A stretch of DNA of 64,000 nucleotides, taken from the NCBI RefSeq assembly GCF_003226325.1, contig NZ_PDOD01000001.1, positions 682,001 to 746,000 of the forward strand, written 5' to 3'. Each line of letters begins with the position of its first letter. Positions within the stretch are counted from its first letter, which is position 1. Below the pieces are notes generated by a model. It ran no database searches. It was not told where the DNA came from and saw only the letters and a program-made list of their open reading frames with translations. Shown in pieces: positions 1 to 9,720 of this stretch. This DNA is from Salipaludibacillus keqinensis (GTDB lineage: Bacteria > Bacillota > Bacilli > Bacillales > Salisediminibacteriaceae). Both the position numbers and the translations under genes were made by a program.

Positions 1-836
1 CGATCTTAGAACCAGGTGATGAAGTGCTCATTCCAGCACCAGCTTACCCTGCTTACGAACCGATTATTCGATTGTGCGGGGCCACTCCCGTTTTTATTGA
101 TACGAGAGATTCAGACTTTGTTGTAACCGTAGAAAAAATTAAACACCTGCAAACGGACAAAACTAAGGCGATTATTTTTCCGTATCCATCTAATCCTACC
201 GGTGTGGTGTTAACTGAAAGCCAATTAACAGAATTAGCGGCTTATTTGAAAGATCAACAAATGTTTGTCTTGGCCGATGAGATTTACTCTGAATTGAATT
301 ATGACAGTGTTCATCAATCTATCGCAACGTTCCCTGGGATGAGAGACAAAACCATAGTAATTAATGGTCTTAGTAAATCCCATTCTATGACTGGATGGAG
401 AATTGGCTTTGTCTTTGCACCGGAAGGAATATGCCAACACTTAATTAAAGTTCACCAATACAATGTTAGCTGCGCAAGTTCAGTTTCCCAATATGCAGCA
501 CTAGAAGCTTTGAAGTACGGGCAAGAGGATCCAGTTTCCATGAAAATACAGTACGAAGAAAGACGAGATTTCATGGTGAGAAGATTGGAAGAGATAGGTT
601 TGCCGACAGTGAGCCCTTCAGGAGCTTTTTATGCCTTCCCATCAATTGAACAATCAGGACTGTCATCCTTTGATTTTGCTCTGAAATTGCTAGAAGAGGA
701 AGAATTGGCCGTTGTTCCTGGAGATGCCTTTTCTTCCCTAGGAGAAGGGTATGTCCGGTTATCATATGCCTATCATTTAGATGAATTAGAAGAGGCGTTG
801 AACCGATTAGAGAAATTTTGGAAAAGAATAATTTAA
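1..836 (+). CDS. patA: Aminotransferase class I/II, PatA-like (5' end outside window)
   Basis: PLP-dependent fold-type I aminotransferase, probably acting on N-acetyl-L,L-diaminopimelate or aromatic/branched substrates like Bacillus PatA. The reading frame is open from the first codon (ATC at position 3) and already encodes family sequence (ILEPGDEVLIPAPAYPAYEP), so the true start lies before the window and a GTG at 24 is only internal. Visible motifs are PYPSNPTGV (cofactor-binding Asn), LADEIYSEL (Asp/Tyr contacts to PLP) and NGLSKSHSMTGWRIGF, whose Lys forms the Schiff base. The C-terminal small domain is complete (PSGAFYAFPSI, GEGYVRLSYA). A rho-independent terminator follows directly. 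The patA assignment rests on recalled similarity to the B. subtilis protein. Family membership is certain, substrate is not. Confidence 0.85.
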   Translation, partial: ILEPGDEVLIPAPAYPAYEPIIRLCGATPVFIDTRDSDFVVTVEKIKHLQTDKTKAIIFPYPSNPTGVVLTESQLTELAAYLKDQQMFVLADEIYSELNYDSVHQSIATFPGMRDKTIVINGLSKSHSMTGWRIGFVFAPEGICQHLIKVHQYNVSCASSVSQYAALEALKYGQEDPVSMKIQYEERRDFMVRRLEEIGLPTVSPSGAFYAFPSIEQSGLSSFDFALKLLEEEELAVVPGDAFSSLGEGYVRLSYAYHLDELEEALNRLEKFWKRII

Positions 837-843
837 CAATCAT

Positions 844-881
844 AAAGCTTATCGAGATTGATCGCTAAGCTTTATTTTTTT
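844..881 (+). terminator. Rho-independent terminator after the aminotransferase gene
   Basis: Stem AAAGCTTA / TAAGCTTT around a 14-nt loop, followed by a T-rich tract that begins 8 bases after the aminotransferase stop codon. Confidence 0.8.
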
Positions 882-997
882 GGAAATGCAAGCAACCCGT
901 AACCGTGAAAAAACACGATTCATTTTATGATAACCGGGAAACATGATATTATATCGCTTTCAAATGACAATAATCGAGCATTTGTGAAAACTAACCT

Positions 998-1026
998 TTG
1001 AGGAAAGTGTCATATAGTGATAAAAT
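998..1026 (+). promoter_or_regulatory. SigA-type promoter for odhAB
   Basis: TTGAGG at 998-1003, 17-bp spacer, TAAAAT at 1021-1026. It lies about 80 bp before the odhA start in the only intergenic region upstream of odhAB. Assigned by consensus match. Confidence 0.55.
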
Positions 1027-1031
1027 AACGA

Positions 1032-1045
1032 TGGAAACGCTTTTA
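1032..1045 (+). promoter_or_regulatory. Possible cre (CcpA) site downstream of the odhAB promoter
   Basis: TGGAAACGCTTTTA matches the cre consensus TGWAANCGNTNWCA at all but two positions. It starts 6 bp after the -10 element, so CcpA bound here would cover the transcription start. Low-information motif, so only suggestive. Confidence 0.35.
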
Positions 1046-1108
1046 TCCTATATGTGAAGTGAAAAGTAGGATGTCGTACATATTTACAAATCAATGGAGG
1101 TTAAGGAC

Positions 1109-3940
1109 ATGGCAAATCAATCGATTCGATTGAGTGAAGGCTGGTCGCAATTCTACGGACCAAATTTAGGGTACATGCTAGAAAAGTATGAAGATTTTCA
1201 GGTAGATCCTACACTAGTTGAAGAAGAACTTCAAACGTTTTTCGATCACTGGGGAGCCTACGAAGAAGAAACTAATCAAGGAGCACCCGATATTCAACAG
1301 AAGACGTCGGCAGGGACAGGGAGTTACTTTACGGCGATCCAAGCCATGAAACTTGCTGAGTCTATTCGCCGAAACGGTCATCTGATGGCTGAAATTTCAC
1401 CAATTGAATTAGAAGAAAAAAAGAACATCTTTAATTTAGAAGACTTTCAATTAACAGAAGATGAATTGAAGCAGGTGCCATCAGAATTACTTTCTCCTCA
1501 TTATCACGAAACTCTTGGCAATGGTTTCGAAGCAGTAGAACATTTGAAAAAGACATATACAAAACGGTTGGCTTTTGAATTCAATCAAGTTCATGACATT
1601 GATGAACGAAGATGGTTGTTCCAAAAGGTTGAATCTGGTGATTACTTGCCGGAGTTAACGAAAGATAAAAGAGTAAACTTATTAGACCGATTAAACCAAG
1701 TTGAAGGTTTTGAACACTTTATTCATAAAACTTTCAAAGGCCAAAAGCGTTTCTCCATTGAAGGTTTGGATTCCATGGTTCCTCTTCTTGACGAAGTTGT
1801 CAAAGAATCCGTTGAAGATGGAACAGAAAAAATACTTATAGGAATGGCGCACCGAGGACGTTTAAATGTTTTAGCTCACGTCTTAGGTAAACCTTATGAA
1901 CTTATCTTTTCGGAATTTCATGACGCGCCAAATAAAGATCTAGTCCCTTCAGAAGGTTCCGTAGGGATTAACTATGGCTGGACAGGTGATGTGAAGTATC
2001 ACTTAGGTGCTGATCGTGAAATCCATCAGAAACAAACGGATGCAACGATGACTCTAGCTAATAATCCAAGTCACTTGGAATTTGTGAATCCTGTTGTCGA
2101 AGGGCTTACAAGGGCTGCTCAAGATAATCGATCTAAACCAGGGCTTCCTACTCAAGATAAACATAAAGCGTTAACGATCCTTATCCACGGTGATGCAGCT
2201 TTTCCGGGGCAAGGCATTGTGGCTGAGACGTTAAATTTAAGTCAATTAAAAGGCTACTCTACTGGTGGAACAATTCATGTTATTGCTAATAATATGATTG
2301 GTTTTACAACCGTAAGCGGTGATTCAAGATCAACGAAATACGCCAGTGATTTAGCGAAAGGGTATGAAGTTCCAATTATTCATGTGAACGCTGATGATCC
2401 AGAAGCCTGTTTATCTGCGATGCATTTAGCTTATTTATACCGTTGCGAATTTCATAAAGATATAGTTATAGACCTCATTGGTTATCGTCGCTACGGACAC
2501 AATGAAATGGACGAGCCTCTGGCTACTCAACCAAGTTTGTACAAAAAAATCAAAGATCATCCTACGGTTTTCGAACTTTATGGGAAGCAATTAGTGGAGG
2601 AAAAGCTTGTAGAGGAAGATCATTATCAATCGATGAGATCTGAATTCAACGGCAAGCTTGAAGAACATTTTGAAAAAATCAAAAATAATAAACGTGAGCA
2701 CATTGATGAAACGATGGCTCCTCCTGCATACGTAAGAAGTACTTTAGAGGGAATTGAAACGAAGATTTCAATTGAATCCTTACGGAAATTAAATGAAGAT
2801 TTGTTGGTCTTCCCTGAAAAGTTTAATGTATTTCCTAAATTAGAAAAGATCCTTAAGCGTCGTGTAGCTTCTCTAGAGGATGATGGTCGAATCGATTGGG
2901 GATTAGCAGAAACGTTGGCCTTTGCTTCGATATTATCTGACGGCGTGCCTATTCGCATGACAGGACAAGATTCCGAGCGTGGGACGTTCTCACAGCGTCA
3001 TCTTGTATTACATGACTATGAATCTGATAACATTTATTCACCGTTGCACACATTACCGTCCGCAAAAGCATCTTTTGCCATTCATAATAGTCCATTATCT
3101 GAAGCGGCATGTGTAGGTTTTGAATACGGCTACAATGTTCAATCTCCTGAAACGTTAACGATTTGGGAAGCGCAATACGGGGACTTTTCCAATGGCGCTC
3201 AAGTGATTTTTGACCAATTTATTTCAAGTGGTCGAGCAAAATGGGGTCAAAAATCTGGACTCGTCCTTTTATTACCTCACGGCTATGAAGGACAAGGCCC
3301 TGAGCACTCTAGTGGAAGAATGGAACGTTTCTTAACATTGGCTGCTGAGAATAACTGGCACGTAGCCAACTTATCGAAAGCAAGCCAATATTTCCACCTT
3401 CTTCGTAGACAAGCGAAGCTGTTAAAAGAAAATGAAATTCGTCCATTAGTGTTAATGGCGCCGAAAAGCCTGTTACGAAATGAACATGTGGCTTCGTCTC
3501 CTGTGGAACTTAGCGAAGGAAAGTTTGAACCGATCCTCGAAAATCCACAGCTAGGAAAGCAAACAGATAAAGTAACTCGAATCGTATTCTGTTCAGGTAA
3601 AGTGTCTGTAGAGCTTGATGAAGTCATTAAAGAAAAGAAAGATGAGCTAGACTGGCTTCATATGGTTAAAGTGGAAGAACTTTATCCATTCCCATCTAAA
3701 AAGATCAAAGACGTCATTGCCCGTTACCCAAATGTTGATGAATTTATTTGGTTGCAAGAAGAACCGCAAAACATGGGTGCGTGGCACTATGTCTTGCCGT
3801 ATTTACAAGAATTAAGCAACCATGACAATCAAGTTCAGTTCATAGGACGGAAACGTCGCTCCAGTACAGCAGAGGGTGACCCTAAAGTACACAAAAAAGA
3901 GCAGAACCGAATTCTAACCGAAGCAACAACACGAGACTGA
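1109..3940 (+). CDS. odhA: 2-oxoglutarate dehydrogenase E1 component
   Basis: Thiamine-diphosphate-dependent E1 subunit of the TCA-cycle 2-oxoglutarate dehydrogenase complex; it decarboxylates 2-oxoglutarate and transfers the succinyl group to the lipoyl arm of OdhB. The protein is about 943 aa, normal for the family. N-terminal motif [14 protein letters not shown], then [18 protein letters not shown] (ThDP-pocket His), [20 protein letters not shown] (cofactor/Mg region) and [11 protein letters not shown] are all present, with the transketolase-like C-terminal half intact ([38 protein letters not shown]). The start at 1109 (MANQS) is chosen because GGAGG at 1096-1100 lies 8 nt upstream; an in-frame ATG at 1094 overlaps that site. 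odhB follows after 17 bp, forming odhAB; no E3 gene is adjacent, as in Bacillus. Confidence 0.97.
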   Translation: MANQSIRLSEGWSQFYGPNLGYMLEKYEDFQVDPTLVEEELQTFFDHWGAYEEETNQGAPDIQQKTSAGTGSYFTAIQAMKLAESIRRNGHLMAEISPIELEEKKNIFNLEDFQLTEDELKQVPSELLSPHYHETLGNGFEAVEHLKKTYTKRLAFEFNQVHDIDERRWLFQKVESGDYLPELTKDKRVNLLDRLNQVEGFEHFIHKTFKGQKRFSIEGLDSMVPLLDEVVKESVEDGTEKILIGMAHRGRLNVLAHVLGKPYELIFSEFHDAPNKDLVPSEGSVGINYGWTGDVKYHLGADREIHQKQTDATMTLANNPSHLEFVNPVVEGLTRAAQDNRSKPGLPTQDKHKALTILIHGDAAFPGQGIVAETLNLSQLKGYSTGGTIHVIANNMIGFTTVSGDSRSTKYASDLAKGYEVPIIHVNADDPEACLSAMHLAYLYRCEFHKDIVIDLIGYRRYGHNEMDEPLATQPSLYKKIKDHPTVFELYGKQLVEEKLVEEDHYQSMRSEFNGKLEEHFEKIKNNKREHIDETMAPPAYVRSTLEGIETKISIESLRKLNEDLLVFPEKFNVFPKLEKILKRRVASLEDDGRIDWGLAETLAFASILSDGVPIRMTGQDSERGTFSQRHLVLHDYESDNIYSPLHTLPSAKASFAIHNSPLSEAACVGFEYGYNVQSPETLTIWEAQYGDFSNGAQVIFDQFISSGRAKWGQKSGLVLLLPHGYEGQGPEHSSGRMERFLTLAAENNWHVANLSKASQYFHLLRRQAKLLKENEIRPLVLMAPKSLLRNEHVASSPVELSEGKFEPILENPQLGKQTDKVTRIVFCSGKVSVELDEVIKEKKDELDWLHMVKVEELYPFPSKKIKDVIARYPNVDEFIWLQEEPQNMGAWHYVLPYLQELSNHDNQVQFIGRKRRSSTAEGDPKVHKKEQNRILTEATTRD

Positions 3941-3957
3941 GAAGGGAGATAGAACGA

Positions 3958-5226
3958 ATGTTAGAAGTAAAAGTACCAGAATTAGCCGAATCAGTAACAG
4001 AAGGAACTGTAGCCGAATGGTTAAAGCAACCGGGCGACTATGTGGAAAAAGGGGAAGACATTGTTGAACTGGAAACAGATAAAGTAAACGTAGAAATTTC
4101 AGCGGATGAGGCTGGCACGCTGGAAGAAACGTTGTTTGAAGCAGGGGATACGGTGAAGGTTGGCGATGTCATTGCCAAACTGAATACAAGCGGTGAAGCA
4201 GGCGCGAAAAGTGACAATGGATCCGAGGAGAAAGAAAGCAAGCCTGAGAAGAAAGATCCTGCATCAGAGAAAAAAGAAGTACCAAACCAAGACAGTCAAG
4301 CAGCATCGGAGTCAAGCGATGACAACGATCGTCCATTGGCTTCCCCATCTGCTCGTAAATATGCCCGAGAAAAAGGAATCAGCTTAAGTGATGTGAGCCC
4401 TCGTGATCCGCTCGGCAGAATTCGTAAAGAAGACATTGACGAGCACGATGCAAAGAAGCAAGCTCCTAAGCAGGAAAAACCAGCTTCTAGCGGGAAACAA
4501 GAAGCTAAGAAAGATAATCCTGCTAAACCTGTTGAAAGAATTAAAATGTCCCGTCGTAGAAAGACAATTGCTAAAAGACTTGTAGAAGCACAGCAAACAG
4601 CTGCGATGTTAACGACATTTAACGAAGTAGATATGACGAACCTAATGGATCTACGTAAGCGAAGAAAAGACAAATTCCTTGATGAAAATGGAGTGAAACT
4701 TGGATTCATGTCTTTCTTTACAAAAGCTGTTATCGGCGCGTTGAAGAAGTACCCATATGTGAATGCTGAAATCGATGGCGATGAAGTTGTCCTAAAGCAA
4801 TTCTATGACATCGGTATGGCCGTATCTACAGAAGACGGACTTGTCGTTCCTGTAGTTCGCGACGCTGATCGTCTTGATTTTGCAGGGATTGAAAAAGAAG
4901 TAGGCCAACTGGCAGAGAAAGCTCATGCTAAAAAATTGACTCTTGGTGATCTTCAAGGTGGTTCATTTACAATTACGAACGGTGGTGTGTTCGGCTCATT
5001 ATGGTCAACACCGATCTTGAATGCTCCTCAGGTTGGAATCCTTGGTATGCATACGATCCAAAATAGACCTGTTGCAATTGATAAAGACCGTTTTGAAAAT
5101 CGTCCAATGATGTACATTGCTCTATCTTACGATCACAGAATCATTGACGGAAAAGACGCTGTCGGATTCCTTGTGAAAGTGAAAGAATTGATTGAAGATC
5201 CAGAATCATTGTTACTAGAAGGATAA
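3958..5226 (+). CDS. odhB: Dihydrolipoyllysine-residue succinyltransferase, E2 of 2-oxoglutarate dehydrogenase
   Basis: E2 core enzyme (422 aa) of the 2-oxoglutarate dehydrogenase complex; it moves succinyl from lipoate to CoA. Domain order: one lipoyl domain (residues ~1-76) with the lipoylated Lys in [12 protein letters not shown] (Lys42), a long Glu/Lys/Ser-rich mobile linker (~80-120), the peripheral subunit-binding domain ([20 protein letters not shown], ~123-160), a second charged linker, and the catalytic domain with [10 protein letters not shown], where His and Asp are catalytic. The second gene of odhAB, 17 bp after odhA with a good ribosome site, and closed by a terminator. Confidence 0.97.
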   Translation: MLEVKVPELAESVTEGTVAEWLKQPGDYVEKGEDIVELETDKVNVEISADEAGTLEETLFEAGDTVKVGDVIAKLNTSGEAGAKSDNGSEEKESKPEKKDPASEKKEVPNQDSQAASESSDDNDRPLASPSARKYAREKGISLSDVSPRDPLGRIRKEDIDEHDAKKQAPKQEKPASSGKQEAKKDNPAKPVERIKMSRRRKTIAKRLVEAQQTAAMLTTFNEVDMTNLMDLRKRRKDKFLDENGVKLGFMSFFTKAVIGALKKYPYVNAEIDGDEVVLKQFYDIGMAVSTEDGLVVPVVRDADRLDFAGIEKEVGQLAEKAHAKKLTLGDLQGGSFTITNGGVFGSLWSTPILNAPQVGILGMHTIQNRPVAIDKDRFENRPMMYIALSYDHRIIDGKDAVGFLVKVKELIEDPESLLLEG

Positions 5227-5240
5227 TAAATGATCTTTTC

Positions 5241-5278
5241 AAGGTACCCTTTTTAAATAAAGGGTACCTTTTCTTTTT
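5241..5278 (+). terminator. Rho-independent terminator of odhAB
   Basis: AAGGTACCCT / AGGGTACCTT stem with an AT-rich 10-nt loop and a downstream T-tract, 14 bp after the odhB stop. Confidence 0.9.
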
Positions 5279-5379
5279 AATGATGGTGTCATTGAATGAA
5301 CGAAAATAGTATCAGCCCAACATAATTGCAATAGCATCGGCGTTTCTACATAATAAAAGTATATAGAGGAGGAGACGTG

Positions 5380-6867
5380 ATGACTGAGAAAGTGGTTGTT
5401 GTCGGTTCAGGTTTTGCAGGCTTAACCGCAGGAGCATTGTTGCAAAAAGAAGGATATGAAGTCACTTTACTTGAAGCCGCGGCTGAATGGGGCGGCTGTG
5501 CCGGGAAATTCCGTCGGAAAAACTTCACTTTCCCCGTTGGAGCCACGCTTGGGATGGGCTTTGAGGAGAATGGCTTACATAGAAAAATCAACGATTCCTT
5601 GTCGATCCATTCAGATGTTCTTCCCTTAGAAACTGTTATGGATGTAAGAATAGGAGACAGAGTGTTTCCATATTTCACGGAACGATCGAGATTTTTATCA
5701 ATGTGGGAAAAAGAAGAGCCGGTGGATGCTCTTAGAATAATGAATTTTTTCAACGAAGTGTGGCGAATCGGTCAATCGTTAAGAAAGCACATGCTCCATT
5801 ATCCTGTGTTACCACCTAAGTCCATACAAGAACTACAAGCTTTACTCAGAGGATTTTCGCCTATGTCTGTGACGCTTATTCCTTATCTAGGGCGCACGCT
5901 TGGATTTTTGGTAAAGAAGCACAGACTGGAAGAATGTCATTCGTTTATTCATTTTATTAATGGTGTCCTCATGGACAGTATGCAGACCACAGCTGATAAG
6001 TGTGAACTGATGATGGGAGCGACCGCCCTTGATATTTATCACCATGGTGCCTTTTATGTTAGAGGTGGCTTATTTCGAGTAGCAGAAGATCTTGTTTCAT
6101 CAATCAAAGAAAATGGTGGAATAGCGAAGAAACCTAGAGAAGTCGTGTCTATTCAAAAGAAGGATCATTGGGTGATTAGCGATCATCGCGGGAACGAGTA
6201 CAAAGCAGATCATGTAGTGATGAACGTGCCTTTATCGAATATAAAGACACTCTTGGATGAAAAAACGTATAGGGAAATTCAACCTTCTCTCAAGAAAAAA
6301 GAGGATCCAACGAAGCAGTGGGGCACATTTACGACCTACTTAGCTATAAAAGATGAAGCCGTTCCAAGGGAGATGAATTTGTTTCATCAAGTTATGGTAA
6401 ATCCTAAACTCGAGCCATCTGGAGCGAACCATTTTTTTATGTCCTTATCAGAAAAAGGGGATCATTTACGGGCATCCGCTGGCTTTCGTACGATGACGGT
6501 GTCTACACATATTAATTTGAATGAGTGGCAGACACAGGAACAATATGAGCAGCAGTCTAAGGTCATCTTAAACAGCGTAACGTCGAAGCTTAAACAATTA
6601 ATGCCGGGAATAGACGATGATCATTTTATGTATGAAATTACTGGTGGACCACGAGCATGGGAAAGATTTGTGAAACGGCAAGGTGGTGGCGTTGGTGGAT
6701 TCCCACAAACAAAAGAAAATGCTTTGTGGAATGCTGTTCAACATCGTACAAAAGTGGACGGATTGTGGTTATGTGGGGACAATATCTTCCCTGGTGCCGG
6801 TTCCATTGGCGCAACTAGTTCAGGAGTGCATGTGGCACGGTCAATTTCAGGCAAAAAGCTGGTTTGA
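5380..6867 (+). CDS. FAD-dependent oxidoreductase, phytoene desaturase / carotenoid isomerase family
   Basis: Flavin amine-oxidase-type protein of 495 aa. The N-terminus carries the dinucleotide-binding signature VVVGSGFAGLTAGALL followed by the acidic strand end LLEAA. The C-terminus carries the matching FAD-contact segment GLWLCGDNIFPGAGSIGATS and GVHVARSI. This bipartite arrangement is typical of CrtI/CrtO/CrtD-like carotenoid desaturases, isomerases and related retinol saturase-type enzymes. No other carotenoid genes (phytoene synthase, glycosyltransferase) are adjacent, so substrate is unknown. A GTG at 5377 precedes ATG 5380; the GAGGAGG site at 5366-5372 suits the ATG better (7-nt spacing). 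The gene stands alone, closed by a terminator. Confidence 0.85.
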   Translation: MTEKVVVVGSGFAGLTAGALLQKEGYEVTLLEAAAEWGGCAGKFRRKNFTFPVGATLGMGFEENGLHRKINDSLSIHSDVLPLETVMDVRIGDRVFPYFTERSRFLSMWEKEEPVDALRIMNFFNEVWRIGQSLRKHMLHYPVLPPKSIQELQALLRGFSPMSVTLIPYLGRTLGFLVKKHRLEECHSFIHFINGVLMDSMQTTADKCELMMGATALDIYHHGAFYVRGGLFRVAEDLVSSIKENGGIAKKPREVVSIQKKDHWVISDHRGNEYKADHVVMNVPLSNIKTLLDEKTYREIQPSLKKKEDPTKQWGTFTTYLAIKDEAVPREMNLFHQVMVNPKLEPSGANHFFMSLSEKGDHLRASAGFRTMTVSTHINLNEWQTQEQYEQQSKVILNSVTSKLKQLMPGIDDDHFMYEITGGPRAWERFVKRQGGGVGGFPQTKENALWNAVQHRTKVDGLWLCGDNIFPGAGSIGATSSGVHVARSISGKKLV

Positions 6868-6904
6868 CTGCTCGGATGATATTCTAAGCTTAGCTAAATG
6901 TAAT

Positions 6905-6937
6905 AAAAACCACGACTCCATAGTCGTGGTTTTTTTC
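6905..6937 (+). terminator. Bidirectional rho-independent terminator
   Basis: AAAACCACGACT-ccat-AGTCGTGGTTTT stem with T-run on the + strand and A-run on the other side. It separates the convergent oxidoreductase and YeeE/YedE genes and can serve both. Confidence 0.9.
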
Positions 6938-6950
6938 TGATTCTATAAAA

Positions 6951-8204
6951 TTAACAAAACGTATCTCGAGGCTTTGGTACGGAAAGCCCGAACAGCGGTC
7001 GTAAGAATAGGGCTAAGAAGGTTCCGGCCAGTGCCAGAATGCCCCAAATATAACCATGTAAACTAAAGGATGCAATTCCTCCGAAGTAAGCACCGATATT
7101 ACAACCGAAGGCAAGGCGCGCACCGTATCCCATCATGAGACCGCCAATGACTGATGCGGCGGCATTTTTTCCTGTGATTTTCGAAAACTTAAACAAACCA
7201 CCTGCTGCAGAGGCGAGGAAAGCACCGAAGATGACGCCTAAATTCAAGACAGTTGTCGTATCGGCAAAGATTGATGATTGGAGTGCAGTGGCTGCGTCTC
7301 CTTGCCAATATCCCCAGCTTGCTACGTCAAATCCTACAACCTCAGCTACTTTAGATCCCCAGAGTGCAAATGCCGACGTAACCCCCCAAGGTTCGCCACG
7401 AGTCATCAACGTTAAAGCGTTGAGTACTGCTAGAACCACTCCTGCTATTAGTAAAGGCCATGATCCTCGGAAAATACGTTTCCACCCTTTTTCACTAGGG
7501 ACTGGCCCCATTTTTGGAGCATTTTTCTTTCTTTCTACGACAAGCGTAATCCAAGCTATTAGTCCAAATAAAGCAATAGACAAAGCCCAAGCACCACCAT
7601 AACCAAAGCCTGTTGATGTGGCTAATGAAATCGGTTCAGCAGCTGGCATATCTTCCGTCCAAAACGGGAGATGGTAAGCACCAATCGTTGATCCTATAAT
7701 AAAGAAAATTAACGTGATAAACATAACCGAGCGACCTCCACCGACAGCAAACAGTGTGCCCGATGCACATCCTCCGCCGAGTTGCATGCCAATCCCGAAA
7801 ATAAAAGCCCCTACAACGAGACTTACTCCTACAGGCGCCACATATCCAGCGACATCAGTACCGAAGAAAGACAGACCAAAAGCTAAAATTGGTGCGAACA
7901 ACGTGACCGCTACAGCGAGCATAAACATATGCGAGCGAACAGCTTGTCCGTTACCGACTGACATTAGTCGACGAAAGGCTGAAGTAAAGCCGAACCTTGA
8001 ATGGAACAATGTGTACCCGAGCAATAAGCCGATGATTAATAATAATGAATGCATTGCTTCTTGTGTCATCATGAGATGAACCATCAGCGCTCCAGAGACG
8101 ATTAAACCACCAACAATTAATTTCATTTGAGGTTTATTTAATTCTGGAGCAGTAGACTTAATGGTATCTTCCTGTCTATTGATTGATTGAGTTTGTACAG
8201 TCAT
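6951..8204 (-). CDS. YeeE/YedE family membrane transporter (sulfur-compound uptake)
   Basis: Polytopic membrane protein of 417 aa with roughly ten hydrophobic segments, belonging to the YeeE/YedE (TsuA-like) family; characterised members import thiosulfate or related sulfur species. Family hallmarks are the Cys-containing helix GMQLGGGCASGTLFAVGGG in the first half and ARLAFGCNIGAYFGGIASFS in the second. These internally repeated Gly/Cys segments would line the substrate path. Start ATG at 8204 is preceded by AGGAGG with a 7-nt spacer. No TusA-like or rhodanese gene is adjacent. Transport of sulfur compounds is inferred from the family. Confidence 0.88.
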   Translation of the reverse strand: MTVQTQSINRQEDTIKSTAPELNKPQMKLIVGGLIVSGALMVHLMMTQEAMHSLLLIIGLLLGYTLFHSRFGFTSAFRRLMSVGNGQAVRSHMFMLAVAVTLFAPILAFGLSFFGTDVAGYVAPVGVSLVVGAFIFGIGMQLGGGCASGTLFAVGGGRSVMFITLIFFIIGSTIGAYHLPFWTEDMPAAEPISLATSTGFGYGGAWALSIALFGLIAWITLVVERKKNAPKMGPVPSEKGWKRIFRGSWPLLIAGVVLAVLNALTLMTRGEPWGVTSAFALWGSKVAEVVGFDVASWGYWQGDAATALQSSIFADTTTVLNLGVIFGAFLASAAGGLFKFSKITGKNAAASVIGGLMMGYGARLAFGCNIGAYFGGIASFSLHGYIWGILALAGTFLALFLRPLFGLSVPKPRDTFC

Positions 8205-8517
8205 GTGTTACTCCTCCTAATCTTATCATTTATATCGGAATTACCTATCATATATTACTGCGAATTAGTAGATTTGTCAAAGAAAGTACCGGGACATAAA
8301 GAGTTAAATTTGGTCGTAGCTAGATTGAACTAATCTTCTATAGCGAGATACATCTATTTTCAGATAATCAAGTCAAAACTAATCGAAAGAACTTGGAAAT
8401 TTAATCCAAATAAATGTTAAAATAGAATGAACTTAAATGAATCATGATACGAATTCAACTCAGGGACTAAATGTTAGCAGTTTTGATGTCTGTTAGTTCA
8501 GTTTAGTAATGAATGAA
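8205..8517. other. Intergenic region without recognised gene
   Basis: AT-rich spacer between the divergent YeeE/YedE start and the terminator of the LysM gene. It should hold the YeeE/YedE promoter; no convincing ORF with a ribosome site or structured RNA was seen. Confidence 0.5.
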
Positions 8518-8549
8518 AAAAGCATCTGGCGTCTACACTAGATGCTTTT
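8518..8549 (-). terminator. Terminator of the LysM/Gmad2 gene
   Basis: AAAAGCATCT ... AGATGCTTTT stem-loop located 11 bp after the stop of the minus-strand LysM gene. Confidence 0.8.
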
Positions 8550-8559
8550 CAAGAGTATA

Positions 8560-9366
8560 TTAACCAAACACTATGTTAAGTTGGACTAAATCCTGGATGG
8601 ATCCATCCTGGGCACTTCTTGTATACACTTGCAGTTCACCGGTTGAGGCGGTGGGTTCTCTTTCGAATGAAAGAGTGTCTCGGAATCTACCGTAGTTAGG
8701 GCCGGCGAAGTCTGCCGTTGTAAACGACTCGGCAACAACCTCTGTATCATTGGCGTCCACAAGACGATACAAGACGTTCGCTTCAAATGCTCTTGCATAA
8801 CCTTCTAACTGTGCATTATCTTGGATCGTGCTGCCAGGAAGTGGTTGGTAAACGACGATATTTTCAGATGCAGGGATAGGAATAAGCAGCTTGATCCCTT
8901 CGTAAATAAGATCAGGCGAAATACTTGGTCTAAAGCTGTTCGCTAACAAGATATTTTCTAAAGGGACCCCTGTTTTTTGAGAAATAGCGAATAAGGAATC
9001 CCCTGATTCAACGTCATAAGTGAAGACAGGGAGGCGTAATTGCTGCTGAGGGAAAATGAAGTTAGGATTTTGGACGGTAGGGTTCGTTCCGGCAATGACA
9101 GATAGTGCGGAAGAAAAACGTTGTCCAATCATGCCTAAACTATCACCCGGTTGAACGACATAAAACGTTTCTGTTGGATCAACAGTTAATCTTGGAATGA
9201 CAAGAACTTGCCCTGGAAAAATGATAAATGGATCGGTAAATGGAGGGTAGATTCCGTTTACACGAACAATCGTATCTACATCGCTTTCATATCTAATGGC
9301 AAGACTATAAATGGTTTCTCCAGGTATAACAGTATGAATGATATGAGTTCCTCGTTGGATGGCCAT
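8560..9366 (-). CDS. LysM-repeat protein with C-terminal Gmad2 domain
   Basis: 268-aa protein with three LysM repeats (about residues 8-55, 67-112 and 114-162; motifs HTVIPGETIYSLAIRY, YVVQPGDSLGMIGQRF and YDVESGDSLFAISQKT) that bind peptidoglycan or related N-acetylglucosamine polymers. They are followed by a ~90-aa Gmad2 immunoglobulin-like domain beginning IVVYQPLPGSTI. Gmad2 occurs in Bacillus spore-germination/sporulation proteins such as GerM. No signal peptide is visible, so like several spore-coat LysM proteins it may be packaged from the mother cell. That localisation is inferred. ATG 9366 is preceded by GAGGAG. Confidence 0.85.
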   Translation of the reverse strand: MAIQRGTHIIHTVIPGETIYSLAIRYESDVDTIVRVNGIYPPFTDPFIIFPGQVLVIPRLTVDPTETFYVVQPGDSLGMIGQRFSSALSVIAGTNPTVQNPNFIFPQQQLRLPVFTYDVESGDSLFAISQKTGVPLENILLANSFRPSISPDLIYEGIKLLIPIPASENIVVYQPLPGSTIQDNAQLEGYARAFEANVLYRLVDANDTEVVAESFTTADFAGPNYGRFRDTLSFEREPTASTGELQVYTRSAQDGSIQDLVQLNIVFG

Positions 9367-9521
9367 GAAATCGCTCCTCTAAAGTATTTATCTTTTCAAT
9401 ATATGAGAAGAGAGGATCAATTTATGCGAAATGGCAAAGAACTTCTCGTGTTTGTGTGAAGTATCATTTCCTTAATATGCTAAAATAGTAAGGGGATCCA
9501 TATTGAATGAAGGAGGTTTCT

Positions 9522-9697
9522 ATGTCTGAAGAGACGATAAACAAATTTTAGAGGAACTAAAAAAGATGAATGATAAACTAGACGCTTTAAATGAACAAAA
9601 GAGTGGTTTGTCAGAACCAATGAAATTCGTGGCGTTATTTTTAGGGTTTGTAATCTTAGGGCCGCTGATCGCCTTGATCATGGGCTCCATCTTTTAA
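9522..9697 (+). pseudogene. Small membrane protein ORF with a one-base frameshift
   Basis: AAGGAGG precedes ATG 9522, which reads MSEETINKF and then stops at 9549. Shifting frame at the AAATTTT run gives an uninterrupted continuation (ILEELKKMNDKLDALNEQ..., then FVALFLGFVILGPLIALIMG) ending at TAA 9695-9697. The joined product would be 58 aa: a short coiled coil followed by one membrane helix. The 176-nt span lacks exactly one base, as if one A had been lost from AAAATTTT. An internal in-frame ATG (9566) could still give a 43-aa product. Could be a real mutation or a read error. It lies just before, and in the same direction as, the GNAT gene. Confidence 0.5.
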
Positions 9698-9720
9698 GAT
9701 CGAAAAAAGGAGTTACATAG

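Noticed and set aside
7135-8079. Plus-strand ORFs inside the YeeE/YedE gene
   Set aside because: Antisense shadows of a well-supported membrane protein gene; no family features.
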